Positions 46,575 to 54,700 of a stretch of 64,000 nucleotides of DNA are shown one piece after another (position 1 is the stretch's first letter; every line of letters starts with the position of its first letter). The notes below the pieces were generated by a model that was not told where the DNA came from, did not search any database, and saw only the letters and a list, made by a program, of their open reading frames with translations. The position numbers and the translations under genes were made by a program. The stretch covers positions 103,877 through 167,876 of the forward strand of contig JAVBYO010000002.1 in NCBI GenBank assembly GCA_030823955.1, read 5' to 3'. The DNA is from Gallionellaceae bacterium. Its GTDB lineage: Bacteria > Pseudomonadota > Gammaproteobacteria > Burkholderiales > Gallionellaceae.

Positions 46575-48215
46575 ATGTCCGACGATCTCGAACAAATCAC
46601 TCCCGAACCCGCCGCCGTGCCGCGCGACAAGATCGCGCGCGAAGTGGCGCGTCGGCGCACGTTCGGCATCATTTCCCACCCCGATGCGGGCAAGACCACA
46701 CTCACCGAAAAACTGTTGCTGTTCTCGGGCGCGATCCAGATGGCGGGGGCGGTGAAGGCGCGCAAGAGTGGCCGCCATGCGACTTCCGACTTTCTTGAGA
46801 TCGAAAAGCAGCGCGGTATCTCGGTGGCTTCCTCGGTGATGCAGTTCGAGTACCGCGACCACGTGGTGAATCTGCTCGACACGCCGGGTCACCAGGACTT
46901 CTCCGAAGACACCTACCGCGTGTTGACCGCCGTTGACTCGGCGCTGATGGTGATCGACGCAGCCAAAGGTGTGGAAGCGCAGACCATCAAGCTGCTCAAT
47001 GTGTGCCGCATGCGCAACACGCCCATCGTCACTTTCATGAACAAGATGGACCGCGAGGTGCGCGACTCGCTGGAGTTGCTGGACGAGGTGGAGTCGGTGC
47101 TCAACATCCAGTGCGCGCCGGTCACCTGGCCGCTCGGTATGGGCAAGACTTTTCGCGGTGTATATCACCTGCTGCGTGACGAGATCCTGTTGTTCACGCC
47201 GGGTGAAGAGCGTGCCGACGGCGAGGTTGAGATCATCAAAGGCATAGCCAATCCGGTGCTGGCAGAGCGCTTCCCGTTGGAGATCGAGCAACTGAAAATG
47301 GAAGTGGAGCTGGTACATGGCGCGTCGCATCCCTTCGATTTACAACGCTTCCTCGAAGGCAAGCAGACCCCGGTGTTCTTCGGCTCCGCCATCAACAATT
47401 TCGGCGTGCGCGAGATCTTGAATGCGCTGCTGGACTGGGCGCCCGCGCCGATCGAGCGCGATGCCACGTCGCGCGTCGTGAACCCGAGCGAGCAGACGTT
47501 CTCCGGCTTCGTGTTCAAGATTCAGGCCAACATGGACGCCAACCACCGCGACCGCATCGCCTTCCTGCGCGTGTGCTCCGGCCACTTCGAGCGCGGCATG
47601 AAAGTCCGCCATTTGCGTATCGGCAAGGAGATCAGGGTGTCCAACGTGGTCACCTTCATGGCCTCTTCGCGCGAGCAGGTAGAAGAAGCTTATGCGGGCG
47701 ACATCATCGGTTTGCCCAACCACGGCAACATGCAGATCGGCGACAGCTTCTCCGAAGGCGAGTTGTTGCAATACACCGGCATCCCCTATTTTGCGCCGGA
47801 CTTCTTCCGCTCGGTGCGCATCCGCAACCCTATCAAGGTGAAGCAGTTGCACAAGGGTTTGCAGCAGCTCGGTGAAGAGGGCGCGGTACAGGTGTTCAAG
47901 CCAGTGGACGGCGGCGATTTGATTTTGGGCGCGGTCGGTATGTTGCAGTTCGACGTGGTAGCCAGCCGCTTGCAGGGCGAATACGGTGTGGACGCGATGT
48001 TCGAAGGCACCAGCACCACCAGTGCGCGCTGGGTCACTTGCGATGACAAGAAGATACTCGGTGATTTCGAAAAAGCGCTGTCGCACAACCTCGCTATCGA
48101 TGCGGCGGGCAATTTGGCCTATCTCGCGCCGAACAGCGTGAACCTGCGCTTGACGCAGGAGCGCTGGCCTAAGGTGGTGTTCCATACCACGCGCGAACAT
48201 GCTGTTAAGTTATGA
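46575..48215 (+). CDS. prfC: Peptide chain release factor 3
   Basis: GTPase that recycles RF1 and RF2 from the ribosome after termination. The 546 residues carry G1 [14 protein letters not shown] (about 33-46), [12 protein letters not shown] (G2), [14 protein letters not shown] (G3) and [16 protein letters not shown] (G4). The C-terminal domains contain [16 protein letters not shown] and [11 protein letters not shown]. It overlaps the S4-domain gene by four bases. Confidence 0.97.
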   Translation: MSDDLEQITPEPAAVPRDKIAREVARRRTFGIISHPDAGKTTLTEKLLLFSGAIQMAGAVKARKSGRHATSDFLEIEKQRGISVASSVMQFEYRDHVVNLLDTPGHQDFSEDTYRVLTAVDSALMVIDAAKGVEAQTIKLLNVCRMRNTPIVTFMNKMDREVRDSLELLDEVESVLNIQCAPVTWPLGMGKTFRGVYHLLRDEILLFTPGEERADGEVEIIKGIANPVLAERFPLEIEQLKMEVELVHGASHPFDLQRFLEGKQTPVFFGSAINNFGVREILNALLDWAPAPIERDATSRVVNPSEQTFSGFVFKIQANMDANHRDRIAFLRVCSGHFERGMKVRHLRIGKEIRVSNVVTFMASSREQVEEAYAGDIIGLPNHGNMQIGDSFSEGELLQYTGIPYFAPDFFRSVRIRNPIKVKQLHKGLQQLGEEGAVQVFKPVDGGDLILGAVGMLQFDVVASRLQGEYGVDAMFEGTSTTSARWVTCDDKKILGDFEKALSHNLAIDAAGNLAYLAPNSVNLRLTQERWPKVVFHTTREHAVKL

Positions 48216-48430
48216 CGCAGCAGCTTGAATTCCAATTGCGCGGTGAATTCGTCGAACTGAATCAACTGCTCAAGTTGTCTGGCGTGTGCGACAGCGGCGG
48301 TGCGGGCAAGGCGCTGGTGGCGGAGGGTTTGGTGTCGGTCGATGGCAAAGTGGAGTCGCGCAAGACCGCGAAGATACGCGCCGGGCAGGTGGTGACGCTG
48401 GGTGATGTGAAAATACGGGTGATAGCTTGA
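48212..48430 (+). CDS. S4-domain RNA-binding protein (YbcJ-like)
   Basis: A 72-residue protein that is essentially one S4 domain ([26 protein letters not shown] and [20 protein letters not shown] read as successive blocks). The [17 protein letters not shown] stretch is diagnostic for the YbcJ/YaaA-type group, which binds structured RNA such as rRNA. ATGA overlap with prfC shows translational coupling. Confidence 0.92.
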   Translation: MTQQLEFQLRGEFVELNQLLKLSGVCDSGGAGKALVAEGLVSVDGKVESRKTAKIRAGQVVTLGDVKIRVIA

Positions 48431-48455
48431 TCAGGGTCGCTTACGAACAACAGCT

Positions 48456-48562
48456 CCCTTCGCCCGCAAGCGGGAGAAGGGTTGGGGATGAGGGGCTGTG
48501 CAATACAACATGTTATTGTTCAACGCCCCTCACCCTGGCCCTCTCCCGCTTGCGGGCGAGGG
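48456..48562. repeat. Paired palindromic repeat, family A (before arfB)
   Basis: Unit 1 at 48456-48481 (cccttcgcccgc / gcgggagaaggg, tail ttggggatgaggggc) and an inverted unit 2 at 48527-48562 (cccctcaccctgg, then ccctctcccgc / gcgggcgaggg). Same design as the pair at 20.8 kb. It ends just before arfB and in frame with it, so automatic callers could wrongly extend arfB into it. Confidence 0.85.
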
Positions 48563-48581
48563 AATGTACGTAGCACTTTCC

Positions 48582-48995
48582 ATGTTGTTCATCGCCCACA
48601 ACGTTATCATCCCCGAACGCGAGATCGAGCTGAGTGCCGTGCGCGCACAGGGCGCGGGCGGGCAGAATGTGAACAAGGTGTCGAGCGCGGTGCATCTGCG
48701 TTTCGACATCGCGGCATCTTCACTGCCGGATGACTTCAAGCAGCGTCTGCTACAACTCAATGACCAGCGTATCACCAAAGACGGTGTGGTCATCATCAAG
48801 GCGCAGGAATACCGCAATCAGGAACAGAACCGCAACGAGGCATTGCGGCGCTTGAAGGCGTTGTTGTTGTCTGTTGCTGTCAAACCGAAACCGCGTGTTG
48901 CCACCAAGCCGACGCGCAGCTCGCAGAAGAAGCGGGTGGAGGGCAAGGTCAGGCGCGGTGCAACGAAGTCGTTGCGCGGAAAAATATTCGAGTAG
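48582..48995 (+). CDS. arfB: Alternative ribosome-rescue factor ArfB (YaeJ)
   Basis: A 137-residue peptidyl-tRNA hydrolase that frees stalled ribosomes lacking a stop codon. The catalytic GGQ lies in AVRAQGAGGQNVNKVSSAVH, followed by LRFDIAASSLPDDFKQRLL. The basic C-terminal tail (KPKPRVATKPTRSSQKKRVE ... KSLRGKIFE) is the part that enters the mRNA channel. Start ATG at 48582 fits the family opening MLFIAHNVIIPEREIEL; ATG at 48564 would add six residues and earlier in-frame codons lie in a repeat. Confidence 0.92.
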   Translation: MLFIAHNVIIPEREIELSAVRAQGAGGQNVNKVSSAVHLRFDIAASSLPDDFKQRLLQLNDQRITKDGVVIIKAQEYRNQEQNRNEALRRLKALLLSVAVKPKPRVATKPTRSSQKKRVEGKVRRGATKSLRGKIFE

Positions 48996-49047
48996 GAGCG
49001 GGCCAAGCCCGCGAGCACTCTATGTCGCGTGCATGGCACGCTCCTAC
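48992..49047. repeat. Palindromic repeat, family B (arfB-yaeQ gap)
   Basis: Arms 48992-49014 (gtaggagcgggccaagcccg...) and 49025-49047 (...gcatggcacgctcctac) pair with a few mismatches around a 10-base loop. Its ends match the copy at 22.5 kb. The left arm overlaps the last codon of arfB. Confidence 0.75.
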
Positions 49048-49068
49048 AGAAAAGGTTTTAGGGATTCC

Positions 49069-49623
49069 ATGGCAATCAAAGCAACCGTATTCAAAGCCAA
49101 TCTGCAGATCGCGGATATGGAGCGTCATTATTACCAGGATCACGCGCTCACCTTGGCGCGGCACCCCTCGGAAACCGATGAGCGCATGATGGTGAGATTG
49201 CTGGCGTTTGCGTTGCATGCCCAGGAATATCTGGAATTCGGTCAGGGCATGACCGAAGACGACGCGGCCGATGTATGGAAGAAGGATCTGACCGGAGCGA
49301 TCAAGTTGTGGATCGATGTCGGGCTTCCCGACGAAAAACTGATCCGCAAGGCATGCGGACGCGCGGAACAGGTGGTGGTGTATTGCTACGGCGGGCGTGT
49401 GGCCGACATGTGGTTCAGCAAAGACAGCGCGCAGTTCGCCCGCCAGAAGAATCTGACCATCGTCAATCTGCCGCCGGAAAGCACGAAAGAACTGGCCAAG
49501 TTGGCGCAGCGCACGATGAATCTGCAATGCACTATTCAGGATGGGCAGGTGTGGTTGAGTGACGGGGTGACCAGTGTGCAGGTCGAGCGCGCCGTTCTCA
49601 AAGCGGCAGCAGAGCGTACCTGA
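49069..49623 (+). CDS. YaeQ family protein
   Basis: A 184-residue protein with the YaeQ opening MAIKATVFKANLQIADMERH and LTLARHPSETDERMMVRLLA. The C-terminal half has CGRAEQVVVYCYGG and LAQRTMNLQCTIQDGQVWLS. YaeQ has a PD-(D/E)XK nuclease-like fold; its role is not settled, with suggested links to transcription elongation suppression (RfaH bypass). The ATG at 49069 follows a palindromic repeat, and the longer frame from 48874 is a shadow of arfB. Its stop abuts the convergent GGDEF-EAL gene. Confidence 0.92.
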   Translation: MAIKATVFKANLQIADMERHYYQDHALTLARHPSETDERMMVRLLAFALHAQEYLEFGQGMTEDDAADVWKKDLTGAIKLWIDVGLPDEKLIRKACGRAEQVVVYCYGGRVADMWFSKDSAQFARQKNLTIVNLPPESTKELAKLAQRTMNLQCTIQDGQVWLSDGVTSVQVERAVLKAAAERT

Positions 49624-52600
49624 TCAACTGTCGGCGACGGGGCGGGCGAGGAAGGTGTCGAATTGGGCGCCCGTCATCGGGCGCGCGAACAGATAACCCT
49701 GCCCGTAATCACAACCCGCCGCCGCGAGGATGTCGCGCTGTTGGGCGGTTTCCACGCCTTCGGCAATGACCTTCATGCCGAGCTTGTGCGCCATGACGAT
49801 AATCGCCTCGACGATGGCCTGGTCGCCGTGACTGTTGACCATATTGCGTACAAAGGACTGGTCGATCTTGATGTAGTCGATGTCAAAACGCTGCAGATAG
49901 GACATCGCGGAATAGCCGGTGCCGAAATCGTCTAGCGACACCTGGATGCCGGCATCGCGGTAGGCCAGCAGCGTCTCTCTTACCTCGGTGCGGTCATCCA
50001 TCAGCAGCCCCTCGGTGATCTCGATCACGATACAGGCCGCGGGCAGTTCCAGTTTACGTAGCCAATCAACGATGTCCAGATTGACCTCGCCGGCAATGAA
50101 CTGGCGCGGCGACTTGTTCACACTGATCTGTACGGTATGCAGATGCGGAGCCTTGTTCAGCTTCCATTTCAGCGCCTGCATCGCCGCCTGTTGGAACACC
50201 CAGTCGCCGATGGCATTGATGAGGCCGATATCCTCGGCCAGCGAAATGAAGGTGGTGGGGCTGACCATGCCAAGGGTGGGGTGGTGCCAGCGGGTGAGCG
50301 CCTCGGCCTTGCTGACATGCCCGGTCGCCAGTTCGATGATGGGTTGGTAATACACTTCAAGCTGGCAGTTTTCCAGCGCGCCGCGCAGATCATTGCTCAG
50401 TTGCAGGCGCATGCGCGCGCTTTCCTGCATCGAAGCGGTGAAATAACTGAAACGGTTGCGCCCTTGGCTCTTGGCGACGTACATCGCCTGATCGGCGTTT
50501 TTTAGCAGCGAACCGATGTCACGTGCGTCCGAGGGGAACAGCGTGATACCGATACTGGCCGATACATACACGGTGGAAGCATCCAGCTGGAACGGCAGGG
50601 AAAGCGAATGGATGATGCTGTCGGCGACATTCTCCAGCCGCTCCAAATCGCTCAACCCCGGTAGGATGACGGTGAATTCATCGCCGCCGAGTCGCGCCAA
50701 GGTATCGGCTTCGCGCACACATTTGGCGATGCGCCGCGCCGCATCCTGCAACAACAGATCCCCGGCATCGTGTCCCAGCGTGTCGTTCACTTCCTTGAAA
50801 TGATCCAAGTCGATGAACATCAGTGCCACATGGATATCTTCCCGGTCGGCCTTTTTCAGTTCCTGTGCCAGGCGATCAAGGAACAGGCGACGGTTGGGCA
50901 GGCCGGTGAGGGTGTCAAAATTGGCCTGTTCCCAGATGATGGCCTCGGTACGTTTCTTGTCGGTGATGTCGGAAAAGATCGCGATACGTTGCTGCACGTT
51001 ATTGGACGTGTCATAAACGGTGCTGATGTTCAGCCATTCGGCGTATACCTCGCCGCTCTTGCGGCGGTTGAGGATCTCGCCGCGCCACTTCCCGGTGGTG
51101 GTGATGGAGTGCCACATCTCGCGGTAGAACTCGACACCTTGGCTGCCGGAACTCAACAACTTCGGATCGTGGCCGATGACGTCTTCCGGTGCGTACTGGG
51201 TGATCTGCGAGAAAGCCGGATTGACCGTGACGATACGGTTGTTCTCGTCGGTGATGACGATCGCTTCGGAACTGGTCTGGAACACGGTGGCGGACAGGCG
51301 CAGCGATTCTTCGTCCTGTTGCCGCTCCATGGAGATTCCCGCCAGCTTGCTCATCTGTTCGATAAGTGTGATCTGCGCAGCGTTCGGTTCGCCGACCTTG
51401 GCCCGATAGATGGAGAAAGTGCCCAGCATTTTGCCGGAAGAAGACAGGATGGGTTCTGTCCAGCAGGCGGCGGTGTCTGTGCGCAACGCCAGGCTTTTGA
51501 ACTCCGGCAGGAAAGGATGTGCCTGAATATCCGCGATGATCACGCGCTGACCGGTGGCGGCAGCGAGGCTGCATGAGCCGATCCCGGCATCGATCTTTAT
51601 GCCGTTCAATACCTGGCGATAGGCGGGCGGTAAATTGGGAGCGGCAGACAACGTCAGGTGCTGGCCGTTTTTATCGACTTGCATGATCGCGCAGCGGGCA
51701 TCGGGCTGTTCACTTTCGACGAGGCGGATGATGTCGCCCAGAATTTCGGTACTGGCTTTGCCCTGCGCCAGACCTTCCAGTACATCGCTGCGCATCATTT
51801 CCCGGCGCAGTGCCAATTCGCGCTCGGTCACGTCGATGATGATCGAATACAGCAATGCATTGCCGCGGAAATTGACATTGGCGGAATGAACCTCGACATC
51901 GCGCACTTCGCCACTGGCGAGGCGATGTTTGAAGCGGAAGAACATGCGCTGTTCGTTTGCCGCGCGTGTCATCTCCTCATGGGTCTGTTCCGGCGGCAGC
52001 GTGTTGATGTCGGTGATGTTCATCTGCCGCAACTGGGAAACAGACCAGCCGTAGTAGCGTTCCGCAGCAGGATTGGCATCGATGATGGTGCCGCTCACCG
52101 GGTCGATCAGCAGTTTGATCGCGGTGTTGTTGACGAACATGGCGTGATACAGGGCCTCGTTCTCGCGCAACAGCGCTTCATCGCGTGCGATGTAAGACTG
52201 TAGCTGGTTGAAGCTCGACTGCATCTGCTGGATCTCCGGGCTGCCCTCCAGCGGCAGCGTGTCCAGCGTCTTGGTGTTGGTCAATTGCTGGATGCGGTCC
52301 ACCGAGCGCTGTAACGGCGACAATTCGTGGCGCAGAAACAGCCACAACAAAGGGATGGCGAGCAGCAGGATAATACTGGCGGCCAGAAAGGCTTCGTTGC
52401 GGATGTGGGCGATGCGCTTGAAGGCCTGTGTCGTGGGCATCACGCCGACCACGAACCAGCCGGCACTGGGGATCTGTCTGGCAGAACTGAGCTCTTCCAC
52501 GCCGCGCGAATTGAGCGCGATGCCGGAACCCTCGTATCCCTGCATGTAACGGTCATGCATCTTGTTGATGCCCGGCTCGGGAAGCGGCTGCAGGATGCGG

Positions 52601-53265
52601 CTCTGGTCGGTCGCCGCGACGAACAGTTTGTCGCGCGGGGAGGCGACCAGGTAACCGCTGGTGTTGGGGTGTGCCTGGGTGTCGAAATCACTCAACAGGC
52701 TGTTGTCGCTCAGGCTGACCACGCCGGCCAGAACGCCCGCGATCATCCCTTTTGGGTCGAAGATCGGGACTGCGATGACCAGGCGGGGTTTTTTGACGAA
52801 GCGTCCCAATCCCGGTTTGGAGATGAACGGTTTTCCGGTTTTGATGACATTGATGTAGAAGTCACGCTGGGTGAAATCGCCATGGCCTCTGTCCTCGGCT
52901 TGCGGAAAGTCGGCGATACCCCGGCCGTTCTTGTCGATGACGATCACACCCAAAGTACACAGTTTGTAGATGGCTTTTCGCTCGGCTAGGAAAGCGGTAA
53001 GCCGATCCCGGTGACCGAGCATAGCCGGGGTGATGGAATTGGCGATCAATGCCAGCGATTCGATGCGCAATTTGACGGCGCTGTCGATACGTTCGGCGAC
53101 GAAGGTCACTTCGGAGAACTGCTGGTTGGAGAGGGATATCTCCAATTCCTGACGCAAATGTGTCGAAAACTGGACGGTAAGCGTGCCAATCGAAAGCAGA
53201 AACAAGATCAGGGTGAATACGGTCACCTTGGTCTTGAGGCTTAAATTGGTCATGGCTTTGTACAT
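49624..53265 (-). CDS. Cache-PAS-GAF-PAS-GGDEF-EAL c-di-GMP signalling protein
   Basis: A 1213-residue membrane protein with both c-di-GMP synthesis and degradation domains. Order: membrane helix (about 14-32), periplasmic double Cache (about 40-285), membrane helix (about 295-315), PAS (about 370-485), GAF (about 500-655), PAS (about 665-785), GGDEF (about 795-955), EAL (about 965-1205). Cyclase motif GGDEF is intact with an I-site READ five residues before it. EAL residues are also intact: EALTRW, DDFGTGYSAMSYL, KIDQSFV, EGVET. Both activities are therefore possible, with net output set by the sensors. The second Met (53253) is an alternative start. Confidence 0.95.
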   Translation of the reverse strand: MYKAMTNLSLKTKVTVFTLILFLLSIGTLTVQFSTHLRQELEISLSNQQFSEVTFVAERIDSAVKLRIESLALIANSITPAMLGHRDRLTAFLAERKAIYKLCTLGVIVIDKNGRGIADFPQAEDRGHGDFTQRDFYINVIKTGKPFISKPGLGRFVKKPRLVIAVPIFDPKGMIAGVLAGVVSLSDNSLLSDFDTQAHPNTSGYLVASPRDKLFVAATDQSRILQPLPEPGINKMHDRYMQGYEGSGIALNSRGVEELSSARQIPSAGWFVVGVMPTTQAFKRIAHIRNEAFLAASIILLLAIPLLWLFLRHELSPLQRSVDRIQQLTNTKTLDTLPLEGSPEIQQMQSSFNQLQSYIARDEALLRENEALYHAMFVNNTAIKLLIDPVSGTIIDANPAAERYYGWSVSQLRQMNITDINTLPPEQTHEEMTRAANEQRMFFRFKHRLASGEVRDVEVHSANVNFRGNALLYSIIIDVTERELALRREMMRSDVLEGLAQGKASTEILGDIIRLVESEQPDARCAIMQVDKNGQHLTLSAAPNLPPAYRQVLNGIKIDAGIGSCSLAAATGQRVIIADIQAHPFLPEFKSLALRTDTAACWTEPILSSSGKMLGTFSIYRAKVGEPNAAQITLIEQMSKLAGISMERQQDEESLRLSATVFQTSSEAIVITDENNRIVTVNPAFSQITQYAPEDVIGHDPKLLSSGSQGVEFYREMWHSITTTGKWRGEILNRRKSGEVYAEWLNISTVYDTSNNVQQRIAIFSDITDKKRTEAIIWEQANFDTLTGLPNRRLFLDRLAQELKKADREDIHVALMFIDLDHFKEVNDTLGHDAGDLLLQDAARRIAKCVREADTLARLGGDEFTVILPGLSDLERLENVADSIIHSLSLPFQLDASTVYVSASIGITLFPSDARDIGSLLKNADQAMYVAKSQGRNRFSYFTASMQESARMRLQLSNDLRGALENCQLEVYYQPIIELATGHVSKAEALTRWHHPTLGMVSPTTFISLAEDIGLINAIGDWVFQQAAMQALKWKLNKAPHLHTVQISVNKSPRQFIAGEVNLDIVDWLRKLELPAACIVIEITEGLLMDDRTEVRETLLAYRDAGIQVSLDDFGTGYSAMSYLQRFDIDYIKIDQSFVRNMVNSHGDQAIVEAIIVMAHKLGMKVIAEGVETAQQRDILAAAGCDYGQGYLFARPMTGAQFDTFLARPVADS

Positions 53266-53354
53266 GGGGCGGCTATGGGCTGTTGCCTTAGCGAAGGTGA
53301 GTCGCGATTATACATAGCGAAACGGGGTGTTCCGGCCAATAAATAGCGTATCGC

Positions 53355-53471
53355 CTAGCGGAATACGATCGTCTTGTTGCCGCATACCAGTACGCGGTCT
53401 TCCACGTGGTAGCGCAAGCCGCGTGACAGCACGGTTTTTTCGATGTCGCGCCCGTAGCGGCGGGTGTTCAT
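53355..53471 (-). pseudogene. purU: 3' remnant of purU (formyltetrahydrofolate deformylase)
   Basis: A 38-codon frame reads [18 protein letters not shown] and ends [16 protein letters not shown], the characteristic C-terminus of PurU (GRDVEKxVLARA ... RVLVxGNKTVVF). The catalytic part is absent: fliB sequence lies immediately upstream, with its stop adjoining the ATG. It is therefore a truncated remnant left by rearrangement, though the short frame itself is intact and could be expressed from the fliB message. Confidence 0.75.
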
Positions 53472-54698
53472 TCAAGCATCCTTTAGCATCCACATGACAT
53501 GGACAAAGGAATCCTGTTCGTGTGCGTGCAAGGACGCGACCAGATTGTCCATGTGGCTGCGGTTGTGGTTGGAGTTGCGCGCGAAGGTCTGGAACAATTG
53601 TATGACCAGCTCTTCATTCAATCCCTGATGTTTGGTCGCGATACCGACCAGCAGCACCTGGATGACGGAAAGGTTGCAGACCAGTTCGCGGTACAGGTCC
53701 AGATAGGAGCCGCGCGTGAAGGGGAACAGGCGGGTGACGATCTGATTGACCAGATAGTTCTCGAGGATATATTCCCTGTCGGCAAAATAGGGCCGATAGA
53801 ACGCGGTATGGTTACGCAGATATTGTTCGACATCGTTGCCCGAGAGTCCCTCTGTTGCGGCATGCAGGCATGTTTTGAAGCGGGGCGAGGCACTGCCGAG
53901 CAACGATTGCGCGATCAAATCGTTGGTCAGCTTCAATTTGTGCGGGATGTCCGCATCGATCTGCTCGAACTGGGCTTGCAGTTGTAGCGGATGGGACAGC
54001 ATGTCGATATAGGATTGCAGCGTGGGCAACAGTTCCGAGGCATGGGTGAATTTCTCGGAGAAGACGATCTTGTCCACGTCTTCGAGCAGGAACCCCAGCA
54101 TCATCACCCGCGCGCCCACGCTGATCTCGCGGAATTGCAGGATCGCGAAGATGACGGTGCGGAAGTCGTTCAATATCGCGATCTGTTGCGGGTCACCTTC
54201 GCTTTGCTGCGGGAACTGATAGGAGGTGAATGCTTTGCCGTCGATGGAGGGGTCGGGGCTGATGCTGGTGAATTGCATGGGTTGCGGATCGAGCAGGATC
54301 AGGCGCGCAGCTTCCGGACAGGAGATGCCGAGCGAGTTCTCGCGCTGTGTCCCGAAGCGGTTAAGGTAGCGCGGATACAGTCGGCAGGTATCGCTGAGCG
54401 CCTGTGCGCCCATGTGTTTATGGATCGCGCACAATTTGTCGGCTTGCAGAAAGTGGCATTCGCCATCCGCTTTCATCTTCATCAGTCCGTAATTGCTTTT
54501 GTCATCGGCGCTGGGCAGGGTGTTCTTGCTGACCGATATGGCAAACAGGGGAGCCAGTTCTGCGTCTTTGCTCTGCTGGTATTTGTCGTAGGTTTGCCGG
54601 TCGATGCTGACATTCCACCAGCCGCTGCAACAGGTGTCCTCGCATTGAGCTCCGCTGCAATTGAATTTGGGGTAATAACTCGGGACGGTGATTTGCAT
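53472..54698 (-). CDS. fliB: Flagellin lysine-N-methylase FliB
   Basis: A 408-residue enzyme that methylates lysines of flagellin in Salmonella-type systems. The start MQITVPSYYPKFNCSG is the family opening; upstream frame is shadow. A cysteine-rich N-terminus (FNCSGAQCEDTCCSGWW; Cys14, Cys19, Cys23, Cys24) and a second group (GECHFLQADKLCAIH ... LSDTCRLYPR) suggest a metal or Fe-S centre. ISCPEAARLIL is another conserved block. It starts 2 bases after the glycosyltransferase stop and completes a modification cassette next to the flagellar genes. Confidence 0.9.
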   Translation of the reverse strand: MQITVPSYYPKFNCSGAQCEDTCCSGWWNVSIDRQTYDKYQQSKDAELAPLFAISVSKNTLPSADDKSNYGLMKMKADGECHFLQADKLCAIHKHMGAQALSDTCRLYPRYLNRFGTQRENSLGISCPEAARLILLDPQPMQFTSISPDPSIDGKAFTSYQFPQQSEGDPQQIAILNDFRTVIFAILQFREISVGARVMMLGFLLEDVDKIVFSEKFTHASELLPTLQSYIDMLSHPLQLQAQFEQIDADIPHKLKLTNDLIAQSLLGSASPRFKTCLHAATEGLSGNDVEQYLRNHTAFYRPYFADREYILENYLVNQIVTRLFPFTRGSYLDLYRELVCNLSVIQVLLVGIATKHQGLNEELVIQLFQTFARNSNHNRSHMDNLVASLHAHEQDSFVHVMWMLKDA

Positions 54699-54700
54699 GA

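Noticed and set aside
48498..48581. In-frame upstream extension of arfB
   Set aside because: Most of it is the translation of a palindromic repeat (PHPGPLPLAGEG), which commonly misleads start prediction.
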